From Bacteroidota bacterium (lineage in GTDB: Bacteria > Bacteroidota > Ignavibacteria > UBA10030 > UBA8401), in contig JAVBYA010000097.1 in the NCBI GenBank assembly GCA_030824295.1, positions 1-7,022 of the forward strand: 7,022 nt of DNA, in the 5' to 3' direction. Position numbers and translations under genes: made by a program. Numbering within the stretch: position 1 is the stretch's first letter; the number at the start of each line of letters is the position of its first letter. The notes under the pieces were generated by a model that was given only the letters and a program-made list of their open reading frames with translations, was not told where the DNA came from and did not search any database. Shown one piece after another: positions 1-5,604 of this stretch.

Positions 1-1
1 T

Positions 2-223
2 TTCACCGTCGGCGGCGAGTTCACCCTCAGCAAAGCGCTCCGCTTCCGTTTCGGCTACAACAACGAGCGCCGCAAGGAACTGAAGGTGAGTTCCACTTCC
101 CGGCTGACCGGTTTCACGTTCGGCGGCGGCCTTGTGCTGAAGTCCCTCCGGCTTGATTACAGTTACAACGCCTACGGCATCCTCGGCAACGTGAGCCGCA
201 TCGCGGTGGCGATGGATATCTGA
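2..223 (+). CDS. C-terminal end of a PorV/PorQ-like outer-membrane beta-barrel protein (partial, 5' end outside window)
   Basis: An open frame enters from the left edge and gives 73 residues before a TGA at 221-223. The peptide alternates hydrophobic/aromatic and polar residues in short strands separated by glycine-rich turns (for example LRFRFGYN, FTFGGGLVL, LRLDYSYNAYG, VSRIAVAMDI). This is the pattern of the last strands of a transmembrane beta-barrel. The 'G-x-LRLDYxY-x-GxLGNxxR' arrangement resembles the C-terminus of PorV/PorQ-family barrels, some of which serve type IX secretion in Bacteroidota, while many in the FCB group have unknown roles. The gene is convergent with the nitrate operon and shares the hairpin at 250-277, so it is probably functionally unrelated to it. 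The family assignment rests on pattern recognition of a fragment; another outer-membrane barrel family is possible. Confidence 0.6.
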   Translation, partial: FTVGGEFTLSKALRFRFGYNNERRKELKVSSTSRLTGFTFGGGLVLKSLRLDYSYNAYGILGNVSRIAVAMDI

Positions 224-249
224 GACGGGCCTCCATACTGTTGGAAACA

Positions 250-277
250 CGAACGCCGGCATCTCTGCCGGCGTTCG
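250..277. terminator. Bidirectional terminator-like hairpin between convergent genes
   Basis: CGAACGCCGGC (250-260) and GCCGGCGTTCG (267-277) form a perfect 11-bp GC-rich inverted repeat around a 6-nt loop. It lies 26 nt past the stop of the plus-strand barrel gene and 25 nt past the stop of the minus-strand RIC gene, where a shared terminator is expected. The tract after the stem is only a short T run on each strand (CTTTGT on plus, TGTTTCC on minus), so it is not a textbook strong intrinsic terminator. The rest of the 224-302 interval shows nothing else recognisable. Confidence 0.75.
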
Positions 278-302
278 CTTTGTGGGTGATGGAACCAGCA
301 TG

Positions 303-1031
303 TTACTGTAACGATTGCTCCAATTCGACCGCAGCCGGGAACAGGATATTATTCTCCAAATGAACATGCCGGTGCAAGTCACGTTCAAATTCCTCTAATT
401 CCCTGAATGACACCTGATAAGTGGTACAGGCATCGGCCGGCGGCAGATAATTGCTGCTCAGGTCCCTGATCTGATACAGTCCGTCACCGGCATTCGCATG
501 CTCGCGCTCCATCATTGCGATCGGATTCGATATGGAACCGAACGGTGACGGGGCCATCGGCGTCTTTGACCGTTTCGCCGCGACCAGCCGTCGGATGTAC
601 GGGAAGAGGATCATCTCTTCCTTCTTCATGTGCTGCATTAATTCTTCCGCAACAGCAGAGAAATGCTCGGCGATCTTCACCACTTCAGGATGTCTGAGAC
701 CATGCACACTGGCCACCTTTTGCGTGTGTGCGTAGATTACCGGTATCATTCGGGATACGTAGGCATGGTGCACCATAACGATATGATCGATGAGTGCATC
801 CAGTTCCAGTGTAGCAGCTGCATCGGTGGACGGATCTGCCGCCGAGAATAGTGAACCTAATTCATCGATGACCGGTGCCGGGTCAATCCCTTTCTGACGA
901 CATGCCGCTTCGATGGTCACCCCTCCGTTGCAGCAAAAATCGAGCGAGTATTTCTCGAATACCGCCGCCGTACGGTAATCATGAACGACGATATCGTTGA
1001 TCATTTTTTGTGAAACTTCCGTTGTATCCAT
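303..1031 (-). CDS. ric: RIC-family di-iron protein for repair of iron-sulfur clusters (YtfE/ScdA/DnrN)
   Basis: The protein is 242 residues and cytoplasmic, with no signal or membrane segment. Residues 12-50 form a ScdA_N-type domain with the hallmark 'TAAVFEKYxxDFCC' and paired Cys33-Cys34. Residues 75-235 form a hemerythrin-like four-helix domain. Candidate di-iron ligands are His83 (and/or His88/His89), His134-x3-Glu138, His178 and His222-x3-Glu226, matching the His/Glu pattern of E. coli YtfE. The length is slightly above the usual ~220. Family members restore Fe-S clusters damaged by NO or oxidants and are often found with denitrification genes. The gene is last in the nitrate operon, 34 nt after narK1. 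The frame stays open to an upstream ATG at 1145, but that would run into the narK1 coding region; the ATG at 1031 has a good AAAAGGAA site and begins where the family begins. Stop is TAA. Confidence 0.93.
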   Translation of the reverse strand: MDTTEVSQKMINDIVVHDYRTAAVFEKYSLDFCCNGGVTIEAACRQKGIDPAPVIDELGSLFSAADPSTDAAATLELDALIDHIVMVHHAYVSRMIPVIYAHTQKVASVHGLRHPEVVKIAEHFSAVAEELMQHMKKEEMILFPYIRRLVAAKRSKTPMAPSPFGSISNPIAMMEREHANAGDGLYQIRDLSSNYLPPADACTTYQVSFRELEEFERDLHRHVHLENNILFPAAVELEQSLQ

Positions 1032-1037
1032 TGTACG

Positions 1038-1045
1038 TTCCTTTT
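1038..1045 (-). promoter_or_regulatory. Ribosome binding site that fixes the ric start
   Basis: On the minus strand AAAAGGAA precedes the ATG at 1031 with about 6 nt between. This supports the 242-residue start over the longer in-frame ATG at 1145, which would overlap the narK1 3' end by about 80 nt. Confidence 0.7.
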
Positions 1046-1065
1046 GATATGTTTGATGACTGATG

Positions 1066-2589
1066 CTACACTCGTATGGGAATCTCTTCCGCCATTTCCT
1101 CCGGCGGCCGACGGTCATCGATCTGCCGCGAGAGCTGCGGTGCATGCTCGCGCATGAGCCTCCGCACCGTCCAATGGAGCCAGAGATGACAAACGATTGT
1201 GACGACGAAGAAGAACATCCATGCCGTGGTCCAAATACCGGTCGATTTCAACAAATATCCGAAGATGATCGGACAGACAAAACCTCCCAATCCGCCGATC
1301 ACACCAACAATTCCGCCGACTACGCCGACCTCGTTGGGAAAATACTCCGGAATGTATTTGTATACTGCCGCTTTGCCGATCCCCATAGCGATGCCGACGA
1401 TGAACACAAGGATGGTGAAGATCCATACATTCGCCTGGAAGTAGATGTGCGTGATCCCTTTGGCTAGTAATTGCTTTTTCACAATCGTATCACCGACGGC
1501 AACGACCGGCTGCTGCCAAAAGGTGAACGTCGGCCAAACAAGAGTTTCGTGATCATGGGACGTCATCGCAGGTCGCGGCTTGTAAGAATAGTCCTTTGCT
1601 CCCACAGTAATCAGACCGGGCGCGATGGTCTTGACCACTCCGACACGATCCGCGATCACCCCTTGTCCCGGCGACTCAATTTCCATTCTCGGTATACAGA
1701 GCAATACGAAACAGATGAGACACCATCCAAAAACCCAGTACATCACTGCACGCGCTCCAAACTTATCTGATAAATATCCGCCGAGCGCGCGTATCACACC
1801 GGAAGGGAAGCTGAAGATACTCGCCATCAGTCCCGCCATTGCAACAGACATCCCGTATGCACTCACATAATACGGTATGAGCCATTGCGCCAGAGCAACG
1901 AAACCGCCAAATACGATAAAATAATAGAGCCCAAACCGCCAGACACGAACATATTTCAATGGTGCCAACCGCTGCTTCAATGACTGACCGGCGGTATGTG
2001 CTGCTTTTTTATTCGTTGTCACCAACGTGAACACCACTGCCATGGTGAACAGGATCGCTGCATAGATCTGCGGTACCACTCGCCATGCTTCAGGATCCTC
2101 CCCGCCGTTGGTGACCGATTTCAGCAGCCAGGGTGCCGCAAGACTCGTCAGCGCCGACCCGGCATTCCCGGCACCGAAGATCCCCAACGCAGTCCCCTGT
2201 TTCTCTTTGCTGAACCAGACCGAAGTATAGGCAATGCCCACAGCGAAGGATGCTCCGGAGAGTCCAAATCCCAGGCTTCCCCACAGGAAATGTTCATAGG
2301 TGGTGGCATAGCTCAGCAGATATGTCGGAATGGCGGCGATGAACATCAGCAACGCGTATACCGGCTTCCCGCCATATTTATCTGTCAGCACTCCCACCGG
2401 CAATCGCATGATGGATCCGGTCAGGACTGGGATACCAATCAGCCAACCGATCTGTGATTTATCCCAGGTGAAGGTCCCCTGGTCCACTAAGAAGGTGACC
2501 AGTACTCCGTTCATGGTCCAGACGGCAAAGCAGACCGTGAACGCCAGAGTATTTAAGGTGAGCGCAATGTACGATTGTCGCGGCGTCAT
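1066..2589 (-). CDS. narK: NarK1-type nitrate/nitrite MFS transporter with a long periplasmic insert
   Basis: A 507-residue polytopic inner-membrane protein of the nitrate/nitrite porter family. The N-terminus ('TLAFTVCFAVWTMNGVL'), TM2 'GSIMRLPVG' and TM5 'GIFGAGNAGSALT' are characteristic of NarK1-type proteins, usually described as proton-linked nitrate importers. Arg62 (TM2) and Arg267 (TM8) match the substrate-binding arginine pair of E. coli NarK. The two nitrate-signature regions are at about 138-148 and 421-437 (GVVGGIVGVIGGLGGF). MFS loop motifs 'DKYGGK' (70-75) and 'DKFGAR' (275-280) follow TM2 and TM8. Residues ~303-384 form an extra hydrophilic stretch between TM9 and TM10, predicted periplasmic, making the protein longer than the usual ~430-460. 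It starts 16 nt after the NarK2-like gene with a GGGAG site about 9 nt before ATG. Stop is TAG. The family call is firm; transport direction and mechanism are inferred. Confidence 0.93.
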   Translation of the reverse strand: MTPRQSYIALTLNTLAFTVCFAVWTMNGVLVTFLVDQGTFTWDKSQIGWLIGIPVLTGSIMRLPVGVLTDKYGGKPVYALLMFIAAIPTYLLSYATTYEHFLWGSLGFGLSGASFAVGIAYTSVWFSKEKQGTALGIFGAGNAGSALTSLAAPWLLKSVTNGGEDPEAWRVVPQIYAAILFTMAVVFTLVTTNKKAAHTAGQSLKQRLAPLKYVRVWRFGLYYFIVFGGFVALAQWLIPYYVSAYGMSVAMAGLMASIFSFPSGVIRALGGYLSDKFGARAVMYWVFGWCLICFVLLCIPRMEIESPGQGVIADRVGVVKTIAPGLITVGAKDYSYKPRPAMTSHDHETLVWPTFTFWQQPVVAVGDTIVKKQLLAKGITHIYFQANVWIFTILVFIVGIAMGIGKAAVYKYIPEYFPNEVGVVGGIVGVIGGLGGFVCPIIFGYLLKSTGIWTTAWMFFFVVTIVCHLWLHWTVRRLMREHAPQLSRQIDDRRPPEEMAEEIPIRV

Positions 2590-2605
2590 GGCGCGAAACT
2601 CCCGT

Positions 2606-3928
2606 TCAGCATGGCTTTTCCGCTCCTCGACGCAAGTAGAAATTCCAATTGATCATAATGTTCACAAGATAGAAAACGGCGATCCCGTAGAAGAATAGGT
2701 TCGGTCCTCCGAACGCAGTGATCACGAATCCGATCAGCATGGAAAAAATGAATGGACCGTACGCGGCCACTGCAGCGGTCCAGCCGATCACGCCTCCGGC
2801 CTGACGTGGAGGGAAGATCATCGGTATCTGTCGGAACGTGGAGGCATTGCCGATCCCGGAAAAGAAGAAGATGCACAGCATCATCCAGAGGAACGGAGTA
2901 AAGTCCTTCGCACTCGCCGGTTGCGTATAGAGTGTTACACCGATCGAGCAGACCAGTAATCCGATTCCTGAGATCATCGTCCATACCGCACCGCCATATC
3001 GGTCCGTCAGTGGCCCCATCATGACCCGTACAGCGGAACCGATGAGCGGTCCAAGGAATGCATACGTGAGCGGATCCGGTGCATTCTCCACACCGCCAAA
3101 GATCTCTCGGATCATCAATGGAAAGGCAGCAGAGAATCCGGAAAAAGATCCGAATGTCATCATATAGAGAGACGTCATCAGCCAGGTATGTTTATCGCTG
3201 AAGATGTCCAGTTGTTCTTTGAACGATGCACGGATCGGGATACTCCTGATCATCATCCATGCTGCGACACCGAATATCAGCAGAAACGGCAGGTACCAAA
3301 GGGCTGCATTCTGCAGCCAGATATGTGTCGAGATCGTCCCTTTGGAGAACAACTGCGGATCACCGGCCAAAATACCAAATAGCGGCATGGTGATGATCCA
3401 GGGAGTGATGAATTGGGTCAGACTGACGCCGAAATTCCCAATCCCCGCTTGGATCGCCAGTGCGGTCCCCTGTTTCTTCTTTGGAAAGAACAGACTGGTA
3501 CTCGGCATATAGGAGGAAAAATCACCGCCTCCGAATCCGAAGGCAAATGCGAGCAACATGAACATCCAGAACGGTGTAGAAGGATCCATCACGGCGAAGG
3601 CGAGACCGATCACCGGGATCAGTTTCAGCAGGATCGTTACTGTGATCACTAACCGGCTGCCATACAGTGGGATAAGGAATGTGTGGATGATACGGAGCGA
3701 TCCGCCGGCGAGACCGGGCATCGCTGCAAGCCAGAAAAGTTGTTGTGTGGAGAACTGGAAGCCGATGCCAGGAAGTCGGACTACCACTGCACTCATCACG
3801 AACCAGGTCGCGAACGACAGCACGAGCGATACCGTGGTGATCCAAAGCGTCTTCCAGGCGATCGCTGAGCCGGTCTCTTTCCAGAATTTCTCATTTTCCG
3901 GTTCCCAGCGAGAAAGGAATGATGACAT
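2606..3928 (-). CDS. narK: NarK2-type nitrate/nitrite transporter (E. coli NarK-like, MFS)
   Basis: A 440-residue, 12-TM major facilitator protein. Its N-terminus 'W-x-PEN-x-x-FW-x-x-TGSAIAWKTLWI' matches the start of E. coli NarK/NarU. Arg79 (TM2, 'GGSLRIIHTF') and Arg301 (TM8, 'GSAVRVMMGPLTDRYGG') are the expected substrate-site arginines. The first nitrate signature is at 161-169 (AGIGNFGVS) and the second at 378-393 (GGVIGWTAAVAAYGPF). Proteins of this type are usually nitrate/nitrite antiporters, exporting nitrite as nitrate enters. The start ATG lies 9 nt after the stop of the cytochrome c gene, and its strong AAGGAGG site overlaps that stop codon, so translation is probably coupled. 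It is followed 16 nt later by a second, NarK1-type porter; the pair suggests separate import and exchange roles. Stop is TGA. Confidence 0.94.
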   Translation of the reverse strand: MSSFLSRWEPENEKFWKETGSAIAWKTLWITTVSLVLSFATWFVMSAVVVRLPGIGFQFSTQQLFWLAAMPGLAGGSLRIIHTFLIPLYGSRLVITVTILLKLIPVIGLAFAVMDPSTPFWMFMLLAFAFGFGGGDFSSYMPSTSLFFPKKKQGTALAIQAGIGNFGVSLTQFITPWIITMPLFGILAGDPQLFSKGTISTHIWLQNAALWYLPFLLIFGVAAWMMIRSIPIRASFKEQLDIFSDKHTWLMTSLYMMTFGSFSGFSAAFPLMIREIFGGVENAPDPLTYAFLGPLIGSAVRVMMGPLTDRYGGAVWTMISGIGLLVCSIGVTLYTQPASAKDFTPFLWMMLCIFFFSGIGNASTFRQIPMIFPPRQAGGVIGWTAAVAAYGPFIFSMLIGFVITAFGGPNLFFYGIAVFYLVNIMINWNFYLRRGAEKPC

Positions 3929-3937
3929 CGGACCTCC

Positions 3938-4501
3938 TTACGGTTTTTTCCCGCCGGCAGCGAACGCCAACAGCAGATTGGACAAGCCGAACATCCCGGC
4001 GGCGGTCGCCAGCAGGATCATCACGATCTCAAAAAAGTGGTGCTGAACATTCGTCAACAACAGTGCCAGCGGATCACCGTGATGCCGGTTGTTGGGATTG
4101 GTCCCGTCCAGGAATTCCTGTGCATCGGTCACACCATCACCGTCCATATCCCCGGCATCCTTCAGATAATAGTGAAGCATTGCCGGGTCCTTTTTAGCGT
4201 CTACCAACAGACGGACCCCCATCACTTGCACGAGCTTGTTGCCGAAGGGATTCAGGATGGGGTTGGAGACCTCCATACCCGGCCGCTGTGCGCGGCGTGC
4301 TTCCTTCAATAGATCCATTTGAACGGAATCAAGGCTCCCCACCTGCCCAAACGACAATCCGTCCGGTCCTTCCGGACTGGCGTGACACATACCGCAGTTC
4401 ACGGTGCGGCGGGAATGCGTCTGGGAGAATTTCTGGAACTCCGGATATGCCTGAAGGGCTGTCACCGCGAATACAAGAGCAATAATCATCCGTCCCATCA
4501 T
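3938..4501 (-). CDS. Membrane-anchored monoheme cytochrome c with a calcium-loop motif
   Basis: A 187-residue protein. Residues 1-18 form a signal peptide (MMGRMIIALVF core, likely cleavage after ALQA). One heme c site CGMCH lies at residues 36-40. 'NPFGNKL' follows at 84-90, and an Asp-rich loop 'DMDGDGVTDAQE' at 118-129 resembles EF-hand/thrombospondin type 3 calcium loops. A hydrophobic helix at about 156-181 ending in KKP probably anchors the C-terminus. The CxxCH domain should therefore face the periplasm. The axial ligand beyond His40 is not obvious; Met76, Met94 or a later His are candidates. The start overlaps the cytochrome b stop (TGATG), and the cytochrome b 3' end supplies its GGAGG site. 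The longer in-frame ATG at 4723 lies deep inside cytochrome b and is rejected. Inferred role: electron acceptor of the Rieske/cytochrome b module. I do not recognise a named family. Confidence 0.8.
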   Translation of the reverse strand: MMGRMIIALVFAVTALQAYPEFQKFSQTHSRRTVNCGMCHASPEGPDGLSFGQVGSLDSVQMDLLKEARRAQRPGMEVSNPILNPFGNKLVQVMGVRLLVDAKKDPAMLHYYLKDAGDMDGDGVTDAQEFLDGTNPNNRHHGDPLALLLTNVQHHFFEIVMILLATAAGMFGLSNLLLAFAAGGKKP

Positions 4502-5604
4502 CACGCGCCTCCTTTCACAAGGTGATAGATCACATCGCCGAAGAGCGTGATGATGATGAAATAGAGCGCGAAACCGATCGCGAGCGTCCGCAGGGTTTTG
4601 ATGGACGTCTGCCGGAAGATCCATGGCGCGAGGAGCAGGACGACGATACCGCCGTTCACCGCCAGCATCACGAACCAGTACGGCAGCATCTCTAACGGAT
4701 AATAGACCATGTAGAAGTACCACTCGGGTTTGATCCCGTCCGGCGTGGAGCCGCGCGCATTGTATGGATCCATCAACGGGAAGGAGAAGAACGCATCAAA
4801 CGGCAGCGTGAGCGCCAGGATGAACATGATGAAGAAGACCGCGCCCCACGTGGAGAAATCTTTGATGACGAACGTCGGGAAGAACTTCTCGGTCGTCTTC
4901 ACTTCACCGGGGACGCCATTGCTCATACCGTGTAGCTGCACACTGAAGAGATGCATCCCGATCAGTCCGAAGGAGATGAGCGGCAGCACCACAACATGCA
5001 GCACGAAGAACCGGCTGAGCGTTGCCTGGCCGACACTCGCCTCACCCTGGATGATCTCTTTCAATTGCGTCGGCAGGTGCGCCATCGATGCAGGAAGGTA
5101 CTGCCCCATTGCTTCGATGGACTGCAGCCCGATCTTTGTAGCATTCACAGCGATCTGATTCCACGGGAGCAGATAACCGGAGAATCCGAATCCAAATGTG
5201 ATCAGCAGCAGACCGATTCCTGCCAACCAAGTCACTTCGCGCGGTTTGGCGAATGCTTTCATCGCAAAGGTGGTCACCAGATGAGCCAGCACGAAAAAGA
5301 TCATCGCCGAAGCGGACCATGCGTGCAGGTTACGGATGATGTGTCCGCCGGGGACCTCTTCGGTGATGTACTGCACCGATTCGTAGGCATCGTTCACTGT
5401 CGGCTGGTAATAGAAGAGCAGCATCAATCCGGTCACCACCTGGATCATGAAAAGAAACAATGTGATGCCGCCGAGGTAATATGCCCAACTCATCCGGTGA
5501 ACGGGCACCGTCTTGCCCTGGACCATGTGTTGCAGGTCCATCTTCGCCACCGGGAACCGTTCCGCAAGGAATTCCCAGACCGATGTCAAGGTTCTCCTGA
5601 TCAT
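4501..5604 (-). CDS. bc-complex cytochrome b (b6/subunit IV-like fusion) of the nitrate operon
   Basis: A 367-residue diheme cytochrome b. Heme ligands are His94 and His108 in TM2 ('RNLHAWSA', 'AHLVTTF') and His203 and His218 in TM4. The 15-residue step of the second pair is the cytochrome b6/Gram-positive spacing rather than the 14 of mitochondrial-type cytochrome b. About seven TM helices are visible (near 41-66, 97-117, 127-147, 200-222, 252-272, 302-326, 337-357), equivalent to b6 (four) joined to subunit IV (three). The Qo motif PEWY is at 293-296. It should oxidise quinol at the periplasmic Qo site, giving one electron to a Rieske cluster and one to hemes b. The only Rieske in view is the domain fused to NarI, encoded immediately upstream with a 4-nt ATGA overlap. 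A cytochrome c follows. Start ATG at 5604 has AAGGGAG about 10 nt upstream. The family is certain; the place in a nitrate reductase complex is inferred. Confidence 0.94.
   Translation of the reverse strand: MIRRTLTSVWEFLAERFPVAKMDLQHMVQGKTVPVHRMSWAYYLGGITLFLFMIQVVTGLMLLFYYQPTVNDAYESVQYITEEVPGGHIIRNLHAWSASAMIFFVLAHLVTTFAMKAFAKPREVTWLAGIGLLLITFGFGFSGYLLPWNQIAVNATKIGLQSIEAMGQYLPASMAHLPTQLKEIIQGEASVGQATLSRFFVLHVVVLPLISFGLIGMHLFSVQLHGMSNGVPGEVKTTEKFFPTFVIKDFSTWGAVFFIMFILALTLPFDAFFSFPLMDPYNARGSTPDGIKPEWYFYMVYYPLEMLPYWFVMLAVNGGIVVLLLAPWIFRQTSIKTLRTLAIGFALYFIIITLFGDVIYHLVKGGA
4508..4515 (-). promoter_or_regulatory. Ribosome binding site for the cytochrome c gene, inside the cytochrome b coding end
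   Basis: AAAGGAGG on the minus strand is formed by the Lys-Gly-Gly codons that end cytochrome b. It sits 6 nt before the ATG at 4501 and 9 nt before the adjacent in-frame ATG at 4498; either could be used. The TGATG stop/start overlap implies coupled translation. Confidence 0.7.
4717..4728 (-). other. Qo-site PEWY motif of cytochrome b
   Basis: Codons 293-296 of the cytochrome b gene read Pro-Glu-Trp-Tyr. In cytochrome bc1 and b6f complexes this motif lines the quinol-oxidation pocket, and its Glu takes part in proton release. Its presence, with all four heme ligands, indicates a catalytically competent subunit and not a decayed relative. Confidence 0.85.

Noticed and set aside
1044..1057. 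TTGAT-N4-TTGAT upstream of ric, considered as an FNR/DNR-type operator
   Set aside because: FNR/DNR sites are inverted (TTGAT-N4-ATCAA). Here the two half-sites are direct repeats, and the position is at the end of narK1 within an operon, so it is probably chance.
1032..1145. N-terminal extension of the ric frame to an ATG at 1145
   Set aside because: The added 38 residues are Arg-rich and unlike the family, would overlap the end of narK1, and lack a good ribosome binding site; the ATG at 1031 has one.
2586..2984. 132-residue minus-strand frame overlapping the narK intergenic region
   Set aside because: It is a shadow in another frame of the NarK2-like gene; composition is Arg/Asp-rich and no membrane or domain pattern is present.
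4502..4723. Extension of the cytochrome c frame upstream to an ATG at 4723
   Set aside because: It lies wholly inside the cytochrome b gene in another frame; the peptide is low-quality His/Arg/Ala-rich sequence and would displace the clear signal peptide from the N-terminus.
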